A stretch of 20,510 nt of DNA from an uncultured Corynebacterium sp. (GCF_947253065.1 NZ_CAMXWS010000033.1:1-20510), one strand, 5' to 3'. Positions 12,894 through 19,849 are shown, counted from the first letter of the stretch. Translations and numbers: made by a program. The notes: generated by a model not told the origin, from the letters alone.

Positions 12894-14287
12894 TCCGCGG
12901 GCCAGGCAAAGAGCACGTCCCGCTCTTCCACATCAGCGCGAACAAGGGACATCGCTACCTCGGTAGCTTCTTCGGGGTGCCCGGCGCACTGGGCGAGCAC
13001 CGGTGGATCAGCAATGAATACGCGCGCGGTGTCGGCTTCATCATTGGTCTGCAGCACCACGCCGGTGAAATTCTGGCCCAGCCACGGGCGCAGCACAGTC
13101 GCTTCCGTCAGATTCAAACACGCGCGATCAACGGTATTGGCCAGCTGGGAGGTGCGGCCCATCGTCTTGATCACGCGCGGGGCATCCTCCCTCACCCACT
13201 CCGGAATCTCAGTACCCGCGCACAGCGCCAGGCACACTTCGGTGGCGTAGCGATCCACCAGGCGACGCAGTGGCGCCGTCACATGCGAGTAATACCCACC
13301 GATCCCCGCGTGTACCTCAGCTTCGTCCTTGGAAAGGTCCACGTAGCCCGATCCGCGCAGCAGCTTCTGCGCTTCACGCATCACCGCCATACCACGCGGA
13401 GTATCCGCATCGACAGACTGCAGGAATTCACCGATATCCGCGCCATCGGCAAGCTCAAAGCCCAGCGCGCGGATCTCACGGCGGAAAGTCTGTTCCGCTG
13501 CTTCTTCCGCCGGACGCAGGGTGCGCAAGAAACCAACGCCAGCTTCCTCCATCATTCGTCCTGCCGCCATGCCGGTCAGCAGAGAAATCTCAGAATTGAA
13601 GTCCATCACTCGGTGGCGGGGTTCGATGAGGAGTTCAAAGCGGCCGTCGTCAAGCTCGACGACGCGCACTGACGGTATGCGCAAGTTGATCGCATGCCTG
13701 CGTAACGACGACTCCGCCCGCAACCTCCCCACCTCCGGCAACAACGCGATCGACGGGTGCAACGTGCCGTTATCCATGTTTTCCTGCACACCGTCATAGT
13801 CCAGGCGCGCGACGGAACGGACCAGCGCACGCTCCACATTCGCGTCGGTGAGCTCACCGGCGGAATCGAGCTCAAAGGTCCACAGCACCGCCGGCTTATC
13901 CGCATCCGGCAACAGTGAGGCCGAACCTTCCGAAAGCTCCTCCGGGTGCAGTCGTGCTGGCTCGTCCGGCAGGTAAATCGTCTGACCGCGCTTGAGTGAC
14001 TCCTCGTGCAGGCGCGAACCCGGTTCGATGAATGCCGCAACATCTGCGATGGCATAAAACACGCGGTAGCCATCACCATTTGCTTCGATCGCCACCGCCT
14101 GGTCCAAGTCCATGGAGCCTTCCGGGTCAATGGTGACAAACTCGATCTCGCGCGCATCTTTGCGCTGGTCAACGTACCTGTCGTGGGCGTTTTCCGCCTC
14201 GGCGTGCAGCTCGGGCGGAAAATCCGTTGGCACGTCAAATTCGGCGGCGATCGCACGGAAATCTAGTGGCGCGGCATAGAGCTTCAT
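12890..14287 (-). CDS. RNB-domain ribonuclease (RNase II/R family, short form)
   Basis: The RNB domain degrades RNA 3' to 5'. The 465-residue product has the active-site strand FVTIDPEGSMDLDQAVAIE: D54, D60 and D62 match the RNase II aspartates, but the fourth position is Gln (Q63), not Asp. Later marks are YAIADVAAFI and YSHVTAPLRRLVDRYA, the RNA/substrate-binding arginine motif. It is much shorter than E. coli RNase II (644 residues): the N-terminal cold-shock domains are missing, and the C-terminus (about 380-465) may be a reduced S1-like fold. The start is ATG 14287; TTG 14296 in frame is an alternative. No ribosome site is seen, but CAGAAT lies eight bases upstream. It starts 25 bases after the 3' end of rnpB on the same strand and ends on the galactokinase-like stop. 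Confidence 0.9.
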   Translation of the reverse strand: MKLYAAPLDFRAIAAEFDVPTDFPPELHAEAENAHDRYVDQRKDAREIEFVTIDPEGSMDLDQAVAIEANGDGYRVFYAIADVAAFIEPGSRLHEESLKRGQTIYLPDEPARLHPEELSEGSASLLPDADKPAVLWTFELDSAGELTDANVERALVRSVARLDYDGVQENMDNGTLHPSIALLPEVGRLRAESSLRRHAINLRIPSVRVVELDDGRFELLIEPRHRVMDFNSEISLLTGMAAGRMMEEAGVGFLRTLRPAEEAAEQTFRREIRALGFELADGADIGEFLQSVDADTPRGMAVMREAQKLLRGSGYVDLSKDEAEVHAGIGGYYSHVTAPLRRLVDRYATEVCLALCAGTEIPEWVREDAPRVIKTMGRTSQLANTVDRACLNLTEATVLRPWLGQNFTGVVLQTNDEADTARVFIADPPVLAQCAGHPEEATEVAMSLVRADVEERDVLFAWPAD

Positions 14288-14295
14288 GTCGGCCA

Positions 14296-14301
14296 ATTCT
14301 G
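14296..14301 (-). promoter_or_regulatory. Candidate -10 element (CAGAAT) of the RNB gene
   Basis: CAGAAT ends eight bases before ATG 14287. CTGACT, 18 bases further upstream inside the 3' strand of the RNase P RNA P1 helix, could serve as -35. Weak, since CAGAAT departs from TANNNT. Confidence 0.25.
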
Positions 14302-14312
14302 GCAGAAACTGG

Positions 14313-14724
14313 GCGAGTGAGTCAGCCTATGAGCCGGATTCTGTGCCCCACCTAAGTTTTAGGCGGGGTGGCGATCATCCATCTTGGACACCAGTTGCCC
14401 GGTGTCTCCAGCAGCTACCTTCGAACTGGGCGGGCAGCCTCTTAACGTCCGACGATCCCTGCGCGTGGCAGGGATTCTTGCCTTGCTCCCGGTGGGGTTT
14501 ACCTGGCCGGTTGTGTCACCACATCCGCCGGTGCGCTCTTACCGCACCCTTTCACCCTCACCCGGTTTCCCGGGCGGTCTACTTTCTGTTGCACTTTCCC
14601 GCGGGTCGCCCCGGGTTGCCGTTAGCAACCACCGTGCCCTGTGGAGTCCGGACTTTCCTCGACCCCTGCCAGCCCACATGCGTGGCGGTACAGGTCGCCG
14701 CGATCACCCGGCCGACTCACTCGC
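14313..14724 (-). ncRNA. rnpB: RNase P RNA, bacterial type A
   Basis: This is the catalytic RNA of RNase P, which trims the 5' leader from tRNA precursors. The minus strand begins GCGAGTGAGTCGGC and ends GCTGACTCACTCGC, which pair to form the terminal P1 helix. Conserved core segments are present: GAGGAAAGTCCGGACTCC near the 5' end, AACAGAAAGTAGACC and GGGTGAGGGTGAAA in the middle, GGTAAACCCC, and AGAATCCGGCTCATAGG at the 3' end. Length (about 412 bases) fits actinobacteria. The exact ends are set from the P1 pairing and may be off by a few bases. TACAGT about eight bases before the 5' end is a good -10. Open frames across this stretch on either strand are incidental. The RNB nuclease gene follows after 25 bases with no clear terminator between. 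Confidence 0.97.
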
Positions 14725-14732
14725 AGCCAGTA

Positions 14733-14738
14733 ACTGTA
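14733..14738 (-). promoter_or_regulatory. -10 element (TACAGT) of rnpB
   Basis: TACAGT fits TANNNT and lies eight bases before the P1 5' end (14724), where transcription should begin. The -35 would fall in the last codons of the RNase HI gene and is not clear. Confidence 0.5.
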
Positions 14739-14753
14739 CTCGCCCGGAGCTAT

Positions 14754-15878
14754 TTAACGGAAGTGCGCAACATCGTTGACGCAGCGGATCACGCCAGTTG
14801 CGCCATAGAATTCAACAACGCTTATCGACGCCAGATCCAAAAACACATGCCTAAACGTATCCGGCCCTGACTCCAAAGCCTGACGGATCACGGACTTGAT
14901 CGGCGTCATGTGCGTGACCACCAAAACAGTCTTGCCCTCGTGTGCTTCCTGGACCTTCAAGCGCGTGCGCGTCACGCGACGGTGCACGGTGGAAAGACTC
15001 TCGCCTTCCGGCGGCGCCTTACTCGCATTGGCTTCCCACGCAGCGAATTCCTCGCTGTATTTGTTGCGCGCCTCGTCCTTTGTCAGCCCTTCGAAAGCGC
15101 CGAAATCAAGCTCACGGAAACCATCGACAGTCTCAATTTCCGTCTCGCTCATCCCCAGTGCCGCCGCGCACGCCTTCGCTGTTTGCTGCGTGCGCTGCGC
15201 GGGCGAGGAAATGATCACGTCGATCTGCCCGAATTTCGCCACCGCATTCGCCACAGCTTCAGCCTGCTTGTGCCCCAGCTCCGTCAATGCTGGATCAGAA
15301 GAACCGCTGTAGCGTTTCTCCGCGGAATGCTCCGTCTGCCCGTGGCGCACCAGAACGAACCGGGTGCGCGGTGCATCGTGCCCGTGCCAGTGGGCGGGGC
15401 TGGCGACTTCGTGGGAGGGGGTGGCGGTGGGCGTCGATAAGCTTTTGGCTTCGACGATGCCTGGCTTGTCGCCCTTGGCTGCGGCGTCCATCGCAACGTT
15501 GGACAGCTCGTCGGCCTTCTTATTCTTCGCGCGTGGCACCCACGAATACGACACCTTGTTGAAACCGCTGGCGAGGTCCCGTGCGTCGAGTGCCAGCTTC
15601 TTCATGTCCGGGTGCTTGATCTTCCAGCGGCCGTTCATCTGCTCAACCACGAGCTTGGAGTCCATGTAGACGTCCACCTCGCTCGCCCCGAGCTCACGCG
15701 CCGCCTCCAAACCACGCAGCAAACCGTGGTACTCCGCGACATTATTCGACGACTTCTGCCCCACGACGTACGCGATCTCCGCCAACGTCGTACCGTCCTC
15801 GTCGTAGACGACGCTGCCCGAACCCGCGACCCCCGGGTTGCCCCGCGAACCACCGTCGGTATACACCGTCACCTTCAT
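14754..15878 (-). CDS. rnhC: RNase HI / histidine phosphatase fusion (Rv2228c-like)
   Basis: The 374-residue product has two domains. Residues 1-135 form an RNase HI, which cuts RNA in RNA-DNA hybrids with two metals; the acidic quartet is D8 (YTDGG), E49 (AEYHG), D73 (MDSK) and D123 (KADEL). A Thr/Ser/Pro-rich linker of about 35 residues leads to a histidine phosphatase domain (about 172-374) with the RHG motif (R178-H179-G180) and later GELDFG-like and THMTPIK segments. The fusion is known from mycobacterial Rv2228c (RnhC), where the C-terminal part acts as a CobC-type acid phosphatase. ATG 15878 is chosen because GGGAGGG lies nine bases upstream; the open frame extends to 15926 without support. 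It follows the zinc-ribbon gene by 14 bases in an operon and ends just upstream of rnpB. Confidence 0.95.
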   Translation of the reverse strand: MKVTVYTDGGSRGNPGVAGSGSVVYDEDGTTLAEIAYVVGQKSSNNVAEYHGLLRGLEAARELGASEVDVYMDSKLVVEQMNGRWKIKHPDMKKLALDARDLASGFNKVSYSWVPRAKNKKADELSNVAMDAAAKGDKPGIVEAKSLSTPTATPSHEVASPAHWHGHDAPRTRFVLVRHGQTEHSAEKRYSGSSDPALTELGHKQAEAVANAVAKFGQIDVIISSPAQRTQQTAKACAAALGMSETEIETVDGFRELDFGAFEGLTKDEARNKYSEEFAAWEANASKAPPEGESLSTVHRRVTRTRLKVQEAHEGKTVLVVTHMTPIKSVIRQALESGPDTFRHVFLDLASISVVEFYGATGVIRCVNDVAHFR

Positions 15879-15892
15879 GCGTGCGCCCTCCC

Positions 15893-16570
15893 TTAACCCG
15901 TGATGCGGATCAGCAAAGTGCCACAATTCGGGCAGGTCGGAAGCTCATTTTCGGGAACCGCCATGACCTCAGCGCGTTCCGCTGGCGGGAGCTGCAAGAA
16001 GCAGCTGTTGCAGGTGCGGCCGTTGAAACGCGCAGCACCAACCGTGGCATAAACACCAAGCACGCTCGACGGCAGTTCCGCGCGCAATGCCTCGGTGTCG
16101 ACCTCTTCCCTTGCCGGGACGGCCTCCGCCGCGCGACGCGCAGCCTCGATCTTGCGATCCAGCTCATCCAACTTCGCGCCGTGCACATCGCGGTTATTAC
16201 GCAAAGCCTTCACCTCGCCGTGAGCTTCCTTCAGCTCGTACAAAAGGTCCGCAATGCGCGACTTCGCCGCATAACGGTCGTGCTCCAGATCCTTCCGACG
16301 CTCCGGATCCGTCTCCGCGGTGAGCTGACGCTTATCGTCCAACTCGCGCTTCTTCAGCTTCCGCTCATCCTCCTGGATGCGCAGAATCTCCGCCTCCAAG
16401 TCATCGACCGCGAGCTGTGCAGCCGCCGCCGCATTCGCCAACCCCGGACGCTGCGCCTCGAGCTTTTCTAATTCCTGCTGCTCCGGCGACGCCGGTGCGT
16501 CATGAGCCTGGCTCCGCTCCGCCTCCGCAAGCGCCAAAAGCGTGCGTTGCTTATTCAGTTCCAGTTCCAC
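15893..16570 (-). CDS. Coiled-coil C4 zinc-ribbon protein (Rv2229c-like)
   Basis: The 225-residue product is an extended coiled coil for about 165 residues (rich in Glu, Lys, Arg, Ala and Leu, such as QQELEKLEAQ and RRKDLEHDRYAA). A compact zinc ribbon follows, with four cysteines in two pairs, CNSC and CPNC, near the C-terminus. This is the actinobacterial CT398/Rv2229c-type family, sometimes named CdsZ in corynebacteria. The biochemical role is not clear; DNA or nucleic-acid binding has been proposed for the family. The start is GTG 16570 with AAGAAGG about six bases upstream. The gene lies between nif3-like and rnhC on the same strand, the order seen at Rv2230c-Rv2229c-Rv2228c in M. tuberculosis as I recall it. 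Confidence 0.93.
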   Translation of the reverse strand: MELELNKQRTLLALAEAERSQAHDAPASPEQQELEKLEAQRPGLANAAAAAQLAVDDLEAEILRIQEDERKLKKRELDDKRQLTAETDPERRKDLEHDRYAAKSRIADLLYELKEAHGEVKALRNNRDVHGAKLDELDRKIEAARRAAEAVPAREEVDTEALRAELPSSVLGVYATVGAARFNGRTCNSCFLQLPPAERAEVMAVPENELPTCPNCGTLLIRITG

Positions 16571-16600
16571 GTCAGCCTTCTTTCCTAAAAATCTTTTCTG

Positions 16601-16635
16601 TCTTTAGCGCGTTATGAAGCGCGTTCTTTAGCGCG
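16601..16635. repeat. 11-bp direct repeat around the Nif3 stop codon
   Basis: TCTTTAGCGCG occurs at 16601-16611 and 16625-16635, 24 bases apart, with AAGCGCG in between. The right copy contains the TAA stop of the Nif3-like gene. It could be a small duplication; the GC-rich parts could also form a short hairpin. Confidence 0.65.
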
Positions 16636-17764
16636 GGTGCGCCGAAATGGTCCACGGATCCGTGCGCAAACTAATAATCCCAGTGGCCACCTCCGGGCAC
16701 GCCGCCGCGACGATCTCGCTTGCCTGCTCCGTCCACGGGAACTCGCTCGCCCAGTGCGCAGTGTCGATCACGGCCGGCCCACCTGCACGCAGGTGCTCAT
16801 CCACCGGGTGGTGTCGCAGATCCGACGTCACATACACATCTACGCCCAGACCACGCACCGCGTCCAAAAAGCTGTCACCCGAGCCAGACGACACCGCCAC
16901 CTTTTGCACCAGCTGATCCGGATCACCCGCCGCACGAACACCCCACGCGGTCTCCGGCAGTGCGTCCGCGACCTGCTGCGTGAACTCTCGCAACGTCATC
17001 GGTTCCGGCAGTTCGCCCACGCGCCCCAGGCCCGTCGCCGTAGACAAATCCCCAGTTGGCGCGAGCTGCACCACGTCAAACGCGGGCTCCTCGTACGGGT
17101 GTACTTCACGCAGCACCTCGGTCAGGCGGCCACGCAAACGCGATGGTGCAACGAACTGCACTCGCGTCTCGGGCGCGGAGTAGTGGGAGCCGACTTCCCC
17201 GTCGGTCGGGTTCGCTCCGGGTTGCGGGGTGAAACCGCCGCGGCCGTCCCACTGGAAGGAGCAGTTGGAATAATCGCCGATGGAGCCCGCGCCAGCGCTA
17301 AAAAGCGCGTCCGTGACGGCGGTGATGTCTGAGGGCGGAATGTGAACACCCCACAGGTCGCGGGCGTCGGGGTCGACGACCTTGATCGGGCGACCGGGCG
17401 TGATACCAACGAGTTCGGCGAGCTTGTCCGAGACTCCCGGGCGAGCGGAATCAGCGTTGGTGTGCGCTGCGAACAACGCGCAGCCACCGGTCACGAGGGT
17501 GTGCACGACCTTGCCCTTCGGCGTATCGGCCGCCACGGACGTCACGCCACGCATGAGCAGCGGGTGGTGCACAACGAGCATGTCCGCACCGAGCTCCACG
17601 GCCTTATCCGCAACAGCCTGGGTGCAGTCGAGCGCGAACGCCACGCGCGACACCTCAGCTGCAGGGTCGCCACAGATCAGGCCGACAGCATCCCAACTTT
17701 CCGCAAGCCGCGGCGGGTACGCGGTTTCCAGCGCCGCGACGACATCAGCAACAGTCGTAGTCAT
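16628..17764 (-). CDS. Nif3-like dinuclear metal centre protein (YqfO type)
   Basis: The 378-residue product belongs to the Nif3/DUF34 family, which forms toroidal hexamers with two metals per subunit; its reaction is not settled. The N-terminal half has the metal ligands HHPL (MLVVHHPLL near 70) and AHTNAD (near 105). The C-terminal half has VTSDLRHHPVDEH and DTAHWASE. Between them lies a PII-like insert (about 160-240) including VQFVAPSRLRG and REVHPYEEPAF, as in B. subtilis YqfO. The start is ATG 17764; TTG 17773 in frame is less likely because it overlaps the -10. TAGACT ends eight bases before the ATG and no ribosome site is seen, so the transcript is probably leaderless. It heads the nif3-zinc ribbon-rnhC operon and is divergent from the HAD gene. 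Confidence 0.94.
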   Translation of the reverse strand: MTTTVADVVAALETAYPPRLAESWDAVGLICGDPAAEVSRVAFALDCTQAVADKAVELGADMLVVHHPLLMRGVTSVAADTPKGKVVHTLVTGGCALFAAHTNADSARPGVSDKLAELVGITPGRPIKVVDPDARDLWGVHIPPSDITAVTDALFSAGAGSIGDYSNCSFQWDGRGGFTPQPGANPTDGEVGSHYSAPETRVQFVAPSRLRGRLTEVLREVHPYEEPAFDVVQLAPTGDLSTATGLGRVGELPEPMTLREFTQQVADALPETAWGVRAAGDPDQLVQKVAVSSGSGDSFLDAVRGLGVDVYVTSDLRHHPVDEHLRAGGPAVIDTAHWASEFPWTEQASEIVAAACPEVATGIISLRTDPWTISAHPR

Positions 17765-17772
17765 GCCAACCA

Positions 17773-17778
17773 AGTCTA
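17773..17778 (-). promoter_or_regulatory. -10 element (TAGACT) of the Nif3 operon, leaderless layout
   Basis: TAGACT ends eight bases before ATG 17764. No strong -35 is visible. It faces the divergent promoter region of the HAD gene. Confidence 0.55.
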
Positions 17779-17784
17779 GGGCGA

Positions 17785-17813
17785 TTGTCAGTACGGTCTT
17801 GCACTGCCATGCT
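17785..17813 (+). promoter_or_regulatory. Candidate promoter of the HAD-phosphatase unit
   Basis: TTGTCA (17785-17790) and CATGCT (17808-17813) are 17 bases apart. GTG 17821 follows seven bases later, a possible leaderless start. CATGCT is not a full TANNNT match; TACGGT at 17792-17797 is an alternative -10. Confidence 0.35.
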
Positions 17814-17820
17814 GGAGTGC

Positions 17821-18462
17821 GTGAATACTCTCCTGCTTGATGTCGACGGCACGCTCATCGATTCTTTCCCCGGCATCCGCGACGGCTTCCTGCATGCGCT
17901 GGACACGCTCGGTTGGGAGCACCCATCCGAGGAGTTCATCGCGCGCATTCCGGGCCCGCCGATGGAGGAAACGCTCGCTAGTTTGGGCATGGATGAGGCG
18001 ACCTGCAAGAAGGGGCTCGCCGCGTACCTGGACTTCACGCATAACAGCGGGTGGAAGAACGCGCAGGCATTCCCCGGCATGCGCGACCTGCTCGAGAGCT
18101 GGAAGAGCGAGGGGTTCCAGGTGGTCACGGCGACGTCGAAAGGCGAAGGCTTTGCGCGCGCGATTTTGGAGCGCGAGGGCCTGCTCGAATACATCGACTT
18201 TCTGGGGGCGGCGCAGGAGGACGGGCCGCGGCGTAGGAAAGCAGACGTTATCGCGTATGTGCTGGATAATGTGGACGTAGGTCGCGGGCTCATGATCGGC
18301 GATCGCCTCCACGACATCGAGGGGGCTGCGCACTTTGGTCTGCCCACGGTGGCGGTCACCTGGGGTTACGGCGCCCAGGCCGAATGGGACCAAGCATGGG
18401 CCACGGCGCACACGCCCGCTGAACTCGCCGCTATTGTCACCGCTTTCAAGGAGGACCAATGA
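17821..18462 (+). CDS. HAD-superfamily hydrolase, PtkA-like
   Basis: The 213-residue product shows the HAD motifs in order: DVDGT (nucleophile D7, acid D9), VTATSKG (motif II threonine/serine), the motif III lysine in RRRKADVI, and GLMIGDRLHDIEGA (motif IV acids). The cap domain of about 65 residues after motif I resembles phosphoglycolate phosphatase, the usual label for such genes. Its place directly before a low-molecular-weight tyrosine phosphatase and SURF1 matches M. tuberculosis Rv2232 (PtkA), reported to act as a protein tyrosine kinase on PtpA. The long N-terminal extension of PtkA is absent. GTG 17821 is chosen since it puts DVDGT at the usual place; ATG 17809 and TTG 17785 are alternatives. 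Its stop overlaps the next gene as ATGA. Confidence 0.88.
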   Translation: MNTLLLDVDGTLIDSFPGIRDGFLHALDTLGWEHPSEEFIARIPGPPMEETLASLGMDEATCKKGLAAYLDFTHNSGWKNAQAFPGMRDLLESWKSEGFQVVTATSKGEGFARAILEREGLLEYIDFLGAAQEDGPRRRKADVIAYVLDNVDVGRGLMIGDRLHDIEGAAHFGLPTVAVTWGYGAQAEWDQAWATAHTPAELAAIVTAFKEDQ

Positions 18463-18926
18463 TCCACATCGACTTCGTGTGCACAGGCAATATTTGCCGC
18501 TCCCCGATGGCAGAAGTCATCGTGCGCCAAAAGCTTATCGACGCAGGGTTGGCCGACCATGTCCGCGTCACCTCTTCCGGCATCGGTGGCTGGCACGTGG
18601 GCAATCCCGCTGACTCACGCGCCCTGGCTGAACTGTCTGCTGCGGGTTACGACGGCTCCTCCCACCGCGCCCAACAATTCGGTGGCCAGCAGATGGACGC
18701 TGACCTGATCGTCGCTTTGGCCACCCGCCATGTCTCCGAGCTCGTCGCCCAAGGCGTACCCGAGGAAAAAGTGCGTCTGCTGCGTTCGTTTGACCCCGCC
18801 GCACCTGAAAATGCCAGCGTCGAAGACCCCTACTACGGCGGGCCCGAAGGCTTCACCGTCACGCGCGAGCAGATCGAAGCAGCCGCCGATGGCATTCTGG
18901 ATTGGGCCCGCAGCCAGGTAGACTGA
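18459..18926 (+). CDS. ptpA: Low-molecular-weight protein tyrosine phosphatase, PtpA-like
   Basis: The 155-residue product has the phosphate loop CTGNICRS (nucleophile C8, R14, S15) and the acid loop DPYYGG (D123, with Y125 and Y126), the hallmarks of this family, which removes phosphate from phosphotyrosine through a cysteinyl intermediate. The spacing agrees with M. tuberculosis PtpA (C11, D126, Y128, Y129) with a constant shift of three. The two tyrosines are those reported to be phosphorylated by PtkA. ATG 18459 has a strong AAGGAGG five bases upstream and overlaps the stop of the HAD gene by four bases (ATGA), so translation is coupled. No signal peptide; mycobacterial PtpA is secreted by an unusual route, which cannot be judged here. 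The stop is part of the -10 of the SURF1 gene. Confidence 0.95.
   Translation: MIHIDFVCTGNICRSPMAEVIVRQKLIDAGLADHVRVTSSGIGGWHVGNPADSRALAELSAAGYDGSSHRAQQFGGQQMDADLIVALATRHVSELVAQGVPEEKVRLLRSFDPAAPENASVEDPYYGGPEGFTVTREQIEAAADGILDWARSQVD
18919..18924 (+). promoter_or_regulatory. -10 element (TAGACT) of the SURF1 gene, inside the ptpA end
   Basis: TAGACT covers the last codons of ptpA (GTA GAC TGA) and ends seven bases before GTG 18932, a leaderless layout. SURF1 may thus be transcribed both alone and with the HAD-ptpA pair. Confidence 0.55.
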
Positions 18927-18931
18927 CCCGC

Positions 18932-19804
18932 GTGAACACGCGCAAGACGACACCGATATGGCGAACCTTCCTCACCCCCGGGTGGGCTCTCGCTCTCGTC
19001 TTCGCCCTCGCGTTTTCCTGGTTCGCCATCACCTGGCTGTCCCCCTGGCAGCTAAACAAGGACCACGAAATCAAGGAACGCAACGAGAAAATCGAGGCGG
19101 CGTTTGAGGGGGACCCGGTGAACGTCGATAAGCTTCTCGACGCTTCCGCCAACGACGAATGGACCCGCGTTTCCATGCGCGGCCACTACCTCCCCGACCA
19201 GGAGCTCATCTTGCGCCTGCGTCCCGTCGAAGGTGCCCCCGCGTTCCAATCCCTCGTGCCATTTGCGCTCGACAGCGGCGAAACCATCCTGATCAACCGC
19301 GGCTGGGTACCTGCGGACGAAGGCGGCACCACCGTCCCTACGATCGACCCCGCCCCCGCCGAACCGACCACCCTGAACGGCATCATTCGCATGTCCGACA
19401 CGTCTGCCATCGACCCCATCGAATCCCAGGGCTACACCATGGTGCAAACCATCAACACCGCCCAGGCCTCCGACCTCACCGGCATCGACATGGCCGACCC
19501 CTACGCGCAACTGCTTGCTGATCAACCCGGTGTTCTCAACCCCATCCCCCTCCCCACTCTTGACCGCGGCAACCACCTCTCTTACGGCCTCCAATGGATC
19601 GCGTTCGGCATCATGGCGCCAGCCGGCCTCGCTTACTTCATCTACTCCGAAATCCGCGAACGCCGCCGGTACGCCGAAGAGCAAAAAGAAATGGCCACGC
19701 TCACCGCTTCCATCGCCGAAACACCCGCCGCACCTCCCCGTTCCCGCTACGGACACTCCCGCTCAAACCCCTGGGCAACCAAGCCAGAAGAGGAACGTAC
19801 CTAG
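18932..19804 (+). CDS. SURF1-family cytochrome oxidase assembly protein
   Basis: The 290-residue product has the SURF1 layout: a transmembrane helix near the N-terminus (about 17-37, ALALVFALAFSWFAITWL), a large outer domain, and a second helix near the C-terminus (about 218-240, WIAFGIMAPAGLAYFIY). Family marks are WQLNKDHEIKERN after helix 1, RVSMRGHYLPDQELILR and ILINRGWVP in the domain, and LSYGLQWIAFG before helix 2. SURF1 helps insert haem into the aa3-type cytochrome oxidase. A polar, Pro/Arg-rich tail of about 45 residues should lie inside. The start is GTG 18932, six bases after the ptpA stop, without a ribosome site but with TAGACT at leaderless spacing. TTG 18902 in frame is possible but unlikely. 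Confidence 0.93.
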   Translation: MNTRKTTPIWRTFLTPGWALALVFALAFSWFAITWLSPWQLNKDHEIKERNEKIEAAFEGDPVNVDKLLDASANDEWTRVSMRGHYLPDQELILRLRPVEGAPAFQSLVPFALDSGETILINRGWVPADEGGTTVPTIDPAPAEPTTLNGIIRMSDTSAIDPIESQGYTMVQTINTAQASDLTGIDMADPYAQLLADQPGVLNPIPLPTLDRGNHLSYGLQWIAFGIMAPAGLAYFIYSEIRERRRYAEEQKEMATLTASIAETPAAPPRSRYGHSRSNPWATKPEEERT

Positions 19805-19808
19805 CCTT

Positions 19809-19838
19809 TTGTTGTCCAGCGCACCCCCGTGCTAGCAT
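19809..19838 (+). promoter_or_regulatory. Candidate promoter of tRNA-Val
   Basis: TTGTTG (19809-19814) and TAGCAT (19833-19838) are 18 bases apart; TAGCAT fits TANNNT. The start would be a few bases before the tRNA 5' end at 19850. Confidence 0.45.
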
Positions 19839-19849
19839 TTCTCCCACGC

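Noticed and set aside
14286..14870. Plus-strand open frames across 14286-14870
   Set aside because: The stretch is the complement of the RNase P RNA, whose P1 helix and core motifs are unmistakable.
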